Positions 51,293-59,451 of a stretch of DNA of 64,000 bases are shown one piece after another. The notes below the pieces were generated by a model. It saw only the letters and a list, made by a program, of their open reading frames with translations, was not told the origin of the DNA and made no database searches. Position 1 is the stretch's first letter. Each line of letters starts with the position of its first letter. Origin of the DNA: Streptomyces sp. G-G2. GTDB taxonomy: Bacteria > Actinomycetota > Actinomycetes > Streptomycetales > Streptomycetaceae. The stretch covers positions 59,219 through 123,218 of the forward strand of contig NZ_JASISO010000018.1 in the NCBI RefSeq assembly GCF_030063135.1. The letters are read 5' to 3'. The translations under genes and the position numbers were made by a program.

Positions 51293-52713
51293 GGCGCCCG
51301 CCGCCCCGCACTCTGCGCGGCCAGCTCACCGTCGGACTCGTCGCCCTGCTCGCCCTCGCCTGTCTCGCCGTCGGAATCACCACCGCCCTTGCTCTGCGGG
51401 GCTTCCTGATGGGGCGCCTGGACGAGCAGCTCTCCGCGTCCGGCGGCCGGTTCGCGGCCAGCCTGGAACACGAGGCCAAGCCCGACGCCGACAACCTCCC
51501 CGACACCCGGGGCCAGGCCGAATCCACCTTCGGCGCACGTCTCCTGGACGACACCGTCACCCAGGCCGCCGTCGTCGACGCCGCCACCGCCCGCCCGCTC
51601 CGGCTCACCCCCGGGGACCGCCGCACCCTGAGGGGAATCCCCGTGGACGGAGAGGGGCACAGCATCCGCCTCTCCGTTCTGGGGAAGTACCGCGTCACGG
51701 CTGTCCGGGGCGACGACCAGGACACCATGATCACGGGCCTGCCCCTGCACCCGGTGGAAGAGACAGTTCACCGCCTCGAAGCGGTCGAAGCGGCGCTGTT
51801 CGGCGCCGCCCTCGTGGCCACCGGCATCGCGGGGGCCGTGTGGGTGCGGGTGTCCCTGCGCCCCCTCCAGAAGGTCACCGCCCGTGCGGCGGAGGTCGCC
51901 GGACTGCCGCTGGCCAGCGGCGAGGTCGCCATGCCCGGACCGCTCCCCGACACCGACCCCCGTACCGAGGTGGGCCAGGTCGGCACCGCCCTCAACCACA
52001 TGCTCGGCCACGTCGAAGACGCCCTGACCCGGCGTCACGCGAGCGAGGAGAGACTCCGTCACTTCGCCGCCGACGCCAGCCACGAACTGCGCACTCCCGT
52101 CGCCAACATCCGCGGCCACGCCGAACTCGCCCTGCGCCACCACGGCCCCGTCCCCGCCGAAGTCCGTCACGCACTGGAACGCATCGGCAGCGAGTCGCAA
52201 CGGATGACCCGCCTCGTCGACGACCTGCTCCTCCTCGCACGCCTGGACGCCGGACGGTCCCTCGAACACGAACCGGTCGACCTGACCCTGCTGATCCTGA
52301 ACGCGACGGACGACGCCCGCGCCGCCAGCCCCGGCCACCACTGGCTCCTCGACCTCCCCGAAGAACCGGTCACCGTCACCGGCGACGCCCACCGCCTCCA
52401 ACAGGCGATCGGCAACCTCCTCGCCAACGCCCGGACCCACACCCCGCCGGGCACCGACGTGACCATCTCCCTCACTACGGAACAGACCACCGTCTGTGTG
52501 GACGTGAGTGACAACGGTCCCGGCATCCCCGACGAACTCCAATCCGAAGTCTTCGGCCGTTTCGTCCGCGCCGACCACGCCCGCTCCCGCAGCACGGGAA
52601 GCACCGGGCTGGGCCTGGCCATCGTCCACGCCGTCATCACCGCTCATGGCGGAACCGCCACGATCACCAGCCGCCCTGGACACACCACCTTCCGCCTCGC
52701 ACTCCCCGGCTGA
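51289..52713 (+). CDS. Sensor histidine kinase (HAMP-HisKA-HATPase)
   Basis: 474 residues. Membrane segment one (about 11-35), an extracytoplasmic domain of about 130 residues, segment two (ALFGAALVATGIAGAVWV), a HAMP domain, and HisKA with the phosphoacceptor in FAADASHELRTPVANIRGH. The HATPase has NLLANARTHTPPG, DNGPGIP and GSTGLGLAIVHAV. GTG at 51289 overlaps the end of the full-length regulator frame. The kinase looks intact although its cognate regulator carries a stop codon. Confidence 0.92.
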   Translation: MRRPPPRTLRGQLTVGLVALLALACLAVGITTALALRGFLMGRLDEQLSASGGRFAASLEHEAKPDADNLPDTRGQAESTFGARLLDDTVTQAAVVDAATARPLRLTPGDRRTLRGIPVDGEGHSIRLSVLGKYRVTAVRGDDQDTMITGLPLHPVEETVHRLEAVEAALFGAALVATGIAGAVWVRVSLRPLQKVTARAAEVAGLPLASGEVAMPGPLPDTDPRTEVGQVGTALNHMLGHVEDALTRRHASEERLRHFAADASHELRTPVANIRGHAELALRHHGPVPAEVRHALERIGSESQRMTRLVDDLLLLARLDAGRSLEHEPVDLTLLILNATDDARAASPGHHWLLDLPEEPVTVTGDAHRLQQAIGNLLANARTHTPPGTDVTISLTTEQTTVCVDVSDNGPGIPDELQSEVFGRFVRADHARSRSTGSTGLGLAIVHAVITAHGGTATITSRPGHTTFRLALPG

Positions 52714-52726
52714 ACCGTGCGAGCCT

Positions 52727-52785
52727 TCATGGCTGTGCGGAGGCTCCGGACCCCCACCGGGTCCGGAGCCTCCGCACAGCCATGA
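52727..52785. terminator. 27-bp perfect hairpin, bidirectional terminator
   Basis: Left arm 52727-52753 and right arm 52759-52785 are perfectly complementary over 27 bases around a 5-base loop. It lies between the convergent kinase and CsbD genes. Such length is exceptional even for this genome type. Confidence 0.85.
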
Positions 52786-52799
52786 GAGTGGTGCGGGGT

Positions 52800-52979
52800 T
52801 CAGTCCTTGACGACGTCCTTGATCTTTTCCTTGGCCTGGCGGGCGTCGCCCTTGGCCTGTTCGGCGCGGCCCTCGGCGGTGAGGCGTTCGTTGCCGACGA
52901 GGCGTCCGGCGGCTTCCTTGCCCTTCCCCTTGGCCTGCTCGCCCTTGGCCTTGGCCTTTTCTTCACCGGACACGGTCAT
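52800..52979 (-). CDS. CsbD-family stress protein
   Basis: 59 residues, highly charged (Lys/Glu/Ala) and helical: SGEEKAKAKGEQAKGKGKEA and GDARQAKEKIKDVVKD-type repeats typical of CsbD-like proteins, which are induced by general stress in Gram-positives. The gene is divergent from a small hydrophobic protein, with a candidate stress-sigma promoter upstream. Confidence 0.85.
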   Translation of the reverse strand: MTVSGEEKAKAKGEQAKGKGKEAAGRLVGNERLTAEGRAEQAKGDARQAKEKIKDVVKD

Positions 52980-53016
52980 CACTCCAAACAGTGGAAGACG
53001 CTTACGGCACTACGTC

Positions 53017-53040
53017 TGACCCGATCCGGGAGAGGCAAAC
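53017..53040 (-). promoter_or_regulatory. SigB-like promoter for csbD gene
   Basis: On the minus strand GTTT is followed after 14 bases by GGGTCA, close to the actinobacterial SigB consensus (GTTT, 14-16 bases, GGGTAT). It lies about 38 bases before the CsbD start. Match judged by eye. Confidence 0.4.
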
Positions 53041-53182
53041 GTGCTCGGTTGGGCGACTGGTCCCGAAACGCTCCGCGCGGGCGGCCAGTGCGGTTTCCCG
53101 CCTGCACAGATAAGAAACAAATAAATTTCATGTGCATGGGTGGGGGTAGCCAGGGCAGACGTCGTTTCGGAGGTTGATAACT

Positions 53183-53344
53183 ATGGTTCCCCTGCTTCTT
53201 GTTCTTCTGCTGGTCCTGCTTCTCTTCGGTGCGGGTTTCGCGCTGAAGATCCTGTGGTGGGTTGCGATCGCGGTACTGGTCCTGTGGCTGGTCGGGTTCG
53301 TGGCCCGTCCGAAGGGCGGTAGTGGCCGCTGGTACCGCTGGTAG
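53183..53344 (+). CDS. Small hydrophobic membrane protein (53 aa)
   Basis: 53 residues: MVPLLLVLLLVLLLFGAGFA then LKILWWVAIAVLVLWLVGFV, two membrane helices in a hairpin, with a basic-aromatic tail ending GRWYRW. Similar 'hydrophobic proteins' are common in Streptomyces near stress genes. GGAGG lies ten bases before the ATG. Divergent from csbD. Confidence 0.75.
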   Translation: MVPLLLVLLLVLLLFGAGFALKILWWVAIAVLVLWLVGFVARPKGGSGRWYRW

Positions 53345-53369
53345 ACGTAGCGTCTGCCCGTCAAGGCGT

Positions 53370-53408
53370 GGTGTGGGGCCCGTACCGTCTCGGTACGGGC
53401 CCCACACC
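53370..53408. terminator. 18-bp perfect hairpin terminator
   Basis: Perfect 18-base inverted repeat with a 3-base TCT loop, beginning 26 bases after the stop of the small hydrophobic protein. The rest of the stretch to 53833 holds no gene I can support. Confidence 0.8.
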
Positions 53409-53833
53409 CGTCTCCGCCTTCCTTGCCCTGTTCCTGGTGAGGGCCGGATTTTTCGGGTACGTGCTGATGCGGCGGGGTGGTTGCCGTGATGCAGTCGGAA
53501 ACCGGCTGCTCCACAGATCGGCAGCCGCCCACGTCTTCCCAGGACAGGATCCCCAAGGGGGACCGCCCTCACCCGCAGGAGGCGAATTCTGAACGGGGCG
53601 GGACGGCAACCGGTTTCCGGCTGCCGCCGTGTAGAGAGGCGTAGCGGTTTTTCGAGAACGCGGAGAGGGCCGAACGGCCTGCGCCCATATACTCGAACGG
53701 CACCACTGACAGCGGCCGGTTGGAGCTCCCCGTGTCCGACCGGTGGGGATGTCGCTCTTCGTCGTCGTAGGTTCTGGCCGCATGGGTGAGTCGACGGAGC
53801 TGAGCGTAGTGGTGGGCCGTGGCTCGGGTGTGG

Positions 53834-54626
53834 TCATTCGGTGTTGGCCAGTAGGCCGAGCAGCGTGCTGTGCAGGGCGGGTGGTGCGGCGAGGAAGCTG
53901 TCGGCTCCGGGTCGCCAGGGCCGGCCGTGGGTGTCGGTGACGAGGGCGCCTGCCTCGCGGGCCACGAGGGCGCCGGGCAGGAGGTTGGTGTCGTCGTGGC
54001 CGTATTGCCAGAAGGCGTCGAGGCGGCCGGCCGCGGTGTCGGCGATCTGCCACGAGGTGGGGCCCAGGTCGCACACGGCGCCGACCACGGGCAGTACGAC
54101 GCTCAGCGAGTGGCCGGCTCGGGCCGCGGCTTCCGGCTGCCGTGCGATGAACGGGGGCCGGCTGGTGGCGACGACCGTTACGGCAAGGGCGGTCTTGGCC
54201 GATGGAGTGACCTGCTTGCCGTTGCGGGTCGCACCGTGTCCGGCGGCGGCCAGGTAGGTCTCGTCCAGGAGGGGCGCGTGCAGGACGGCCGCCACCGGTT
54301 CGCCGTGGCGGACCAGGGCGACGCTGACGCAGAACTGCGGTAGGTCCTGCATGAACTGGACCGCGCCGTCGATCACGTCGACGACCCACACTTCGTCGGA
54401 ATCCGGTAGGGGGCGAGGTTGTCCAGTTCGTCTGCCCACGGCGTTCCGGGGCGCAGTGCTTCCAGATGGCCGCGCATGATCGTGACGGCCGGAGCCTCCA
54501 ACGCCCGTACACCGTGCGCAGCTCGTCCAGTGTGGTGACGGGGGTGGGCCTGGCGGTCCTGGTGAGGAGTGCTCCGACCGCCTGCGCGGCGGTGGCCATG
54601 GGGGGGAGAAGGTTCGCGTACGGCAT
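53834..54626 (-). pseudogene. Inositol monophosphatase-family gene with two frameshifts
   Basis: Read from the ATG at 54626, the frames MATAAQAVGALLTRTARPTP, then (after a shift near 54505) LEAPAVTIMRGHLEALRPGTPW, then (after a second shift near 54410) LPDSDEVWVVDVIDGAVQFMQDL join into one family member. The C-terminal portion is complete: WQIADTAAGRLDAFWQYG and DTNLLPGALVAREAGALVTD carry the second metal-site aspartate. The first metal motif reads VDVIDGA instead of DPIDGT. Members dephosphorylate inositol, fructose-bis- or other sugar phosphates. Two close frameshifts suggest decay, although assembly error is not excluded. It is divergent from an AsnC-type regulator. Confidence 0.75.
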
Positions 54627-54724
54627 GTCCGGCTCCTGAGGGTGTCCGTTTGAAGGGGTTCGCTCTTCAAGGCTGCGCGAGCCATGCCTGATCGCTCCTC
54701 TCCTGAATCAGTTCGTGAGTGATA

Positions 54725-55705
54725 ATGCTGGTCATGGCGGCAGACATGGCGAATTTGGTACTTGATGAGCGTGATCAACGGCTGATCGCGGCGCTGCAAT
54801 GTGACGGGCGGCTCACCGCGGAAAGAGCCGGTGAAGCCCTCGGCATCAGTGCCCGAACGATCCACCGCCGGTGGCGCACGCTCGCCGCGGACGGCACGAT
54901 CCGCGTCGTCGCCCAACCGGTGAGGCCCGATTCGACAGGCGCGCTCCTGCTCAGGATCCGGGTGCTGAAGGGCAAGCTCGACGTCATCGCCGCCGCGCTG
55001 GCCGCCCGTGACGACATCCCCTTCATCGACCTGTCCGCTTCGGGGGATGAGATCCACGCCGTCTCATGGACCCAGCCCGGCTCCCGTGACCCCTTGGTGT
55101 TCCGGCAACTACCCACCACCCAGGCGGTCACCTCGGTGACGGCCTCCACCGTGCTCCACGTCTTCTCCGAAGCCGCTGACTGGCGCCACGACGTGCTGAG
55201 CGAAGCCGAACGGGCCGCGCTCACCCCCGCCCACCAGGACCCCGCCCCCGGCGCCGAGCCCGACGAGGTCGATCTCGCCGTCCTCGCGGCACTCCGCGAC
55301 GACGCACGGACCCCGGCGGCGGCCGTGGCCGCCCGCACGGGATACCCGGACTCCACCGTCCGGCGCCGTATCGCACGACTGACCGCGGGAGGCCGACTGC
55401 TCACCCACGTCGCCGTCGACCCGAAACGGCTCGGGCTCCTGATCGATGCGAACGTCATGATGCAGGTCTCCCCGGACCGGCTCGACTCCGTCGGGCGGGT
55501 GCTGGCAGCCCACCCCGCCGTGCACGGGGCGCTCGCCACCACCGGACCGTTCAACCTGTACGTCGCTGTCTGGCTCCAAGGGCTCGAAAGCCTCTACCAG
55601 TTCATCACCCAAGACCTGGGCGGTCTCGGCGTCACCAGCGCGGAGACCGTCATCGTCGGCCAAGCCGTCAAGAGACCCGGCTCATCCACGACCATCCGCC
55701 GGTGA
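54725..55705 (+). CDS. Lrp/AsnC-family regulator with duplicated domains
   Basis: About 326 residues with two AsnC-like units in tandem. The first HTH is LDERDQRLIAALQCDGRLTAERAGEALGISARTIHRR, followed by a ligand-type region. The second HTH begins EVDLAVLAALRDDARTPAAAVAARTG with recognition STVRRRIARL, followed by an RAM-like domain (NVMMQVSPDRLDSVGRVLAAHPAV). Double-length AsnC regulators are common in actinobacteria. It is divergent from the inositol-phosphatase gene, its likely target. GTG 54719 and later ATGs are alternative starts. Confidence 0.87.
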   Translation: MLVMAADMANLVLDERDQRLIAALQCDGRLTAERAGEALGISARTIHRRWRTLAADGTIRVVAQPVRPDSTGALLLRIRVLKGKLDVIAAALAARDDIPFIDLSASGDEIHAVSWTQPGSRDPLVFRQLPTTQAVTSVTASTVLHVFSEAADWRHDVLSEAERAALTPAHQDPAPGAEPDEVDLAVLAALRDDARTPAAAVAARTGYPDSTVRRRIARLTAGGRLLTHVAVDPKRLGLLIDANVMMQVSPDRLDSVGRVLAAHPAVHGALATTGPFNLYVAVWLQGLESLYQFITQDLGGLGVTSAETVIVGQAVKRPGSSTTIRR

Positions 55706-56060
55706 CCGGCCGTAGCTTGCCCCCTTGCCGAGGCGACGCCGTCCAGCACTGCCTGTGCCGTAGAGGCGATGTCCGAGGGCACGGATCTCCCAGGACGCGT
55801 CAGATCAACTGACCAAGCGATCAAAGAGACGCGCTCCAGTGCCGCGTCAGGCAGTGTTTGCCCGTTGAGGAGCGGCGTTCGGTGCGTGCTCTCGGCGTGC
55901 CGGCCGGAAGCCCTTGTACTGGACGTAGGTGGGCTTTCGGCCGGTGCGGCGAGAGTGGGTGCCGGTCGTCGCGACGGGGCGAACGTTTCCTGACGCGACA
56001 CTAGCTAGGCCTCGGAGACCTCCACCTCGGGTACGAGGCCGTAGCCGCGGATCTCATAGT
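55706..56060. other. Gene-poor stretch
   Basis: No supported gene. It precedes a hydrolase fragment and transposase scar, and is probably rearranged accessory DNA. Confidence 0.4.
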
Positions 56061-56066
56061 CGAGTA

Positions 56067-56229
56067 CCGATCCTGCTCGTGCGTGGCGGGAGCAGCGACG
56101 TGATGCGCGAGGACGTCGTTGGGGGATTCTGCGCCCGGTTCGGGGCGCAGTGCGTGGAGGTGGCCGGAGCGGGGCACATAGTGGTCGGCGGTCGCAGCGA
56201 GCGCTGGCTCGACGTGATCGTCATGTTGG
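56067..56229 (+). pseudogene. C-terminal fragment of an alpha/beta hydrolase
   Basis: Plus-strand reading ILLVRGGSSDVMREDVVGGF, CARF, VEVAGAGHIVVGG matches the last third of alpha/beta hydrolases, including the acid (SDVM) and the catalytic His in GAGH. No upstream part with the nucleophile elbow is present, so it is a remnant. Confidence 0.6.
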
Positions 56230-56257
56230 GAAGAAGTCGCTTGAGCGAGTGGGGGAG

Positions 56258-56731
56258 ATGCCGGTGGGGACGAGTGGAGACGAGGGGCGGACGTACGTAC
56301 CGGGCGAGGAGGAGGTGCTGGAGGCCGTGGGGTGGCTGGGGCGTCCTTCGACCGCGGAGGAGGTCGCCGCGCGGGTCGATGAGCGGACCGGGCGCGGCGG
56401 CGTCGCGCCGTCGGCCTCCGTGGAGGCGGTGCTCGGCCTGCTGCGCGAGTTGGAGAAGAGCGCGCGGGTCAAGAGCTACACGCCCCAACAGTGGCGGACC
56501 CTGGGAATCGCCGTGTACAGCGCCGCACCCTATACGAGGTTGTGGTGGTCGGTGGAGCAGTTGCAGGAGAGGGCCGTCTCGGGAGGGCAGCGCTACCAGC
56601 GGGACAGGCGTGGCCAGGAGCCGCGTGGAACAGCGGACCAGGAGGACCCGGTCGCGGCGAACCTGCGGCGGGTCGCGGAGCAATGCGAGGAGCAGTACCG
56701 CGCCCGCCGCTTCCACGGGCCGGCTACCTGA
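56258..56731 (+). CDS. Hypothetical protein
   Basis: 157 residues, soluble and charged. EEEVLEAVGWLGRPSTAEEVAARVDERTG looks like a winged-helix DNA-binding start, and VEAVLGLLRELEKSARVKSY fits the remainder of such a fold. The C-terminal half is Arg/Gln-rich. No named family. The ATG at 56258 follows a G-rich stretch. It sits between a hydrolase fragment and a transposase scar. Confidence 0.5.
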   Translation: MPVGTSGDEGRTYVPGEEEVLEAVGWLGRPSTAEEVAARVDERTGRGGVAPSASVEAVLGLLRELEKSARVKSYTPQQWRTLGIAVYSAAPYTRLWWSVEQLQERAVSGGQRYQRDRRGQEPRGTADQEDPVAANLRRVAEQCEEQYRARRFHGPAT

Positions 56732-56734
56732 CGG

Positions 56735-56864
56735 TCGGCGTAGGTCGATGCAGCCGATGGCCGAGCGTCTCGGGACCGACCACCAGCAGCTCCAGCAGTT
56801 CATGACCTCCTCGACCTGGCCCGTTCAAGAGGTGCGGGCCCGGCTGGCAACTGCCCGGGCGTAA
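56735..56864 (+). pseudogene. Transposase N-terminal fragment (IS701-like)
   Basis: Reads RRSMQPMAERLGTDHQQLQQ then FMTSSTWPVQEVRARLA and stops. This is the typical N-terminal sequence of IS701/DDE_5-type transposases in Streptomyces; no catalytic domain follows. The 200 bases after it hold nothing recognised. Confidence 0.6.
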
Positions 56865-57064
56865 TCGCCGCAAGTCTGGAGTGTGACTGGCCGTCCTCTA
56901 TCCAGAGCCTCATCGACCGCGGAGCCCTCCAGGCCAAGTAGCTCCACCCGGCGGGTACGCGGACGGGCCCGGTCTCCACAACCGGGAGACTGGGCCCGCT
57001 GGCGTGGCCGACCCCGCCGTCAACCGCTCACCTCGTCCACGATGGCCTGGATCGTTACGACCTC

Positions 57065-57733
57065 TTACGTGCTCCGCTGGTCGTGGGTGTTCTGGCGGAG
57101 CTGGTCGGTGTGCCGGGCCAGGGTGTCGATGCGTTCGGCGAGGTCGGCGTCCTGGGGCCGCAGGTGAGCCCGGGTGGCGCTCAGGGGGTGCACGAGGCGG
57201 GCGGGGTCGTTGTCGGCGAGGGCCCGGTTGAGATCGCTGACCGCGTTTTGGGAACTGGCGGGCAGGTCGGTGAGGGCGGTGATCTGTCCGGCGAGGCGGC
57301 GGAGGTCGGCGGCGTTGTCGCGGGCCCAGGCGGTGATGGTGCGGTCGGCGGCGCGGGTGTCGCGGGTGGCCTGGACACGCTCTTCGCCGGTGGAGCCGGG
57401 GGTTCCGGGGCGCAGTCGCAGGTAGCGGCGTTCTGCGGCCTGGCGGCTGGCGACCCCGAGGGGACCGGCGAGCTCCGCCCAGCTCGCACCCCTCCCGCGG
57501 GCCGTCTCGATCAGACCGCTCTCCCAGCCCCCGAGCTCCTCGCGGACCTCGCGCAGCATCAGTAGCGCGGCCAGAGCCGGATCCGGGCCCGCGTCCAGCA
57601 TGGGCGTCGTGTCGGAGGTTTGTGTTCCCGCGCAGGGCCGTCGGGCGTCCAGCACTGCCTGCTCGATGGCCTTGAGCGCCGTGGCGGCGGCGGGGAAGGG
57701 GACCTGCCGTGCGGGTGGTGCGGTTTCGTTCAT
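57065..57733 (-). CDS. HSP18 transcriptional regulator-like protein
   Basis: 222 residues. A central helix-turn-helix, GASWAELAGPLGVASRQAAERRYLRL, follows an N-terminal helical part (LREVREELGGWESGLIETARG), and the C-terminal half is helical and charged. The layout and divergent position beside the hsp20 gene match the protein annotated in streptomycetes as HSP18 transcriptional regulator. Two identical-format inverted repeats lie in the shared promoter region. Confidence 0.75.
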   Translation of the reverse strand: MNETAPPARQVPFPAAATALKAIEQAVLDARRPCAGTQTSDTTPMLDAGPDPALAALLMLREVREELGGWESGLIETARGRGASWAELAGPLGVASRQAAERRYLRLRPGTPGSTGEERVQATRDTRAADRTITAWARDNAADLRRLAGQITALTDLPASSQNAVSDLNRALADNDPARLVHPLSATRAHLRPQDADLAERIDTLARHTDQLRQNTHDQRST

Positions 57734-57750
57734 GGGGCTCTCCGTGGCTC

Positions 57751-57795
57751 TGTCATCCTCCAGATGACTCCCTGCTTGTCATCGTTTCAATGACA
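57751..57795. promoter_or_regulatory. Two tandem TGTCAT-N7-ATGAC operators
   Basis: TGTCAT-N7-ATGACT at 57751-57769 and TGTCAT-N7-ATGACA at 57777-57795: same half-sites, same spacer length, 26 bases apart. They lie between the divergent HSP18 regulator and hsp20 genes, nearest the regulator's start, and are probable binding sites for it. Confidence 0.65.
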
Positions 57796-57862
57796 TGTTA
57801 CAACGGATGCACGTTGAAGCGCATTGGCAGTTTCTGCCTGAGCCAAGTGGAGGTGTTTCGCG

Positions 57863-58297
57863 ATGTTGATGCGCACTGACCCGTTCCGCGAGGTGGACCG
57901 GATCGTCCAGCAGCTCTCCGGATCGTCGGGTACGTGGTCGAAGCCGTCCGCGATGCCGATGGACGCCTACCGCGAGGGCGACGACTACGTGATCGCCTTC
58001 GACCTCCCCGGAGTGAGCACCGAGGCGATCGACATCGACGTCGAGCGGAACATGCTGACCGTGAAGGCTGAACGCCGCCCGGCCGCCAAGGCCGACTCCG
58101 TGAAGGTCGAGCTCTCCGAGCGGCCCCTGGGTGTCTTCTCCCGGCAGATCGTCCTGGCCGACACCCTGGACACCGAGCGCATCCAGGCCGACTACGACGC
58201 AGGTGTCCTGACCCTGCGCATCCCGATCGCCGAACGCGCCAAGCCCCGCAAGATCAGCATCCGCGGCGAGGCCGGGCCCAAGCAGATCTCCGGCTGA
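57863..58297 (+). CDS. Hsp20/HSP18 small heat-shock protein
   Basis: 144 residues. N-terminal LMRTDPFREVDRIVQQLSG, then the alpha-crystallin domain with MPMDAYREGDDYVIAFDLPG, LTVKAERRP and DYDAGVLTLRIPIAE (the conserved GVLxLxxP), ending KPRKISIRG. ATP-independent chaperone holding unfolded proteins. GGAGGTG precedes the ATG by eight bases. Followed by two DUF2267 genes on the same strand. Confidence 0.93.
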   Translation: MLMRTDPFREVDRIVQQLSGSSGTWSKPSAMPMDAYREGDDYVIAFDLPGVSTEAIDIDVERNMLTVKAERRPAAKADSVKVELSERPLGVFSRQIVLADTLDTERIQADYDAGVLTLRIPIAERAKPRKISIRGEAGPKQISG

Positions 58298-58394
58298 GCC
58301 AGCCCCACCCGCGGTGGAGGGCGGGGATCCGTTTCCCTCCGGCACCCCGTCCTCCGCCCCCCTCGGCCCCTCACTCCTTCCCGGAGGTGACGTG

Positions 58395-58790
58395 ATGTCG
58401 ATGCGCAGAGAGCCGTTCCTGGCCAACGTCCAGGAACGCGGCGAGTACGAAACCGTGGAAGAGACCGACCGCGTGGCCCGCGTCGTCCTGGCCCTGCTGG
58501 GCGCCCATCTGGTGGGAAACGTGCGCGCGGAACTCGCCGCCCGGCTCCCCGAGACCTACGCCCTGATCCTCCTCAACCCGCTGCAGGCGACGGAACCGCT
58601 CTCCCCGGAGCGCTTCGTCCGTGCGACGGCGGCCTGGATCGAGGGCGCCACCGAGACGACGGCGCTCTGGGACATCGGCGCGGTCCTTTCCACCGCCGCC
58701 GCCGCAGCGGGCGACGTCCTCACCCGCGAGGTCCTCCTCCAGCTCCCGCCCGGCTACGACCTCCTCTTCGGCCACCCCCAGCCCGCCTGA
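58395..58790 (+). CDS. DUF2267 family protein (first)
   Basis: 131 residues. FLANVQERGEYETVEETDRVARVVLALLGAHL opens the DUF2267 fold, RAELAARLPETYALILLNPL is its hallmark segment, and VLLQLPPGYDLLFG closes it. Role unknown; the family is often found with small heat-shock proteins. GGAGG precedes the ATG. Confidence 0.8.
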   Translation: MSMRREPFLANVQERGEYETVEETDRVARVVLALLGAHLVGNVRAELAARLPETYALILLNPLQATEPLSPERFVRATAAWIEGATETTALWDIGAVLSTAAAAAGDVLTREVLLQLPPGYDLLFGHPQPA

Positions 58791-58828
58791 CCACCACCGG
58801 CCCTTCACAGAGAAAGGCATCCTCAGCC

Positions 58829-59275
58829 ATGTACGACCAGCCTCGAACGAACCCGTCCCAGACGGTCATGACGTTCGACCAGATGCTGGAACGTGTGCGC
58901 TACGAAGGCGCCTACCCCACCCGCGAACGCGCCGCAGAAGCCGTCCACAACGTCCTGTCCGCCCTCGGCCGCCAGCTCACCGGCGACGAACGCGTCGACC
59001 TCGCCCACTGCCTGCCCGTCGAAGCCGCCCTGCCCCTGACCGCCCAGATCCCCGCCACCGAACAGCTCACCGGCTGGGGCTTCATCAAGGACCTCGCGGC
59101 CCGCACCGGAGCCACCCCTGCCATCGCCCGCTGGGACACCGGCGCCGTACTCGCCGTCGTCACCCGCCTGGCCGGCCCCGACCTCCTCGCCCGGATCCTG
59201 CGCCAGCTCCCCGGCGGATATGCCCTCCTCTTCGGGCAGGCGGAACTGCGCCACCCCCACCCCGCCGCCGCCTGA
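58829..59275 (+). CDS. DUF2267 family protein (second)
   Basis: 148 residues, paralogous to the gene before it: MLERVRYEGAYPTRERAAEA, VLSALGRQLTGDERVDLAHCLP and ILRQLPGGYALLFGQAE. It starts 38 bases after the first copy, so a tandem duplication is likely. A hairpin terminator follows. Confidence 0.8.
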   Translation: MYDQPRTNPSQTVMTFDQMLERVRYEGAYPTRERAAEAVHNVLSALGRQLTGDERVDLAHCLPVEAALPLTAQIPATEQLTGWGFIKDLAARTGATPAIARWDTGAVLAVVTRLAGPDLLARILRQLPGGYALLFGQAELRHPHPAAA

Positions 59276-59304
59276 CCGAGCCGGCTGCGCACGGCCATGC
59301 ATCA

Positions 59305-59333
59305 GGGCCGGGACCGCAGAGTGGTCCCGGCCC
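59305..59333. terminator. 11-bp hairpin terminator
   Basis: GGGCCGGGACC / GGTCCCGGCCC with a 7-base loop, between the second DUF2267 gene and the convergent serine hydrolase. Confidence 0.7.
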
Positions 59334-59451
59334 GGGATGGCGTGCGGGTCAGTGCTTAAAGGTGTCTTTGGGGTCGGGGCGCTTCCGGCGGACTACGTTG
59401 AGGATCGTCGACGCCTCGCCCGCGACTGGGGAACCGTCGCGATCCCGTCAC

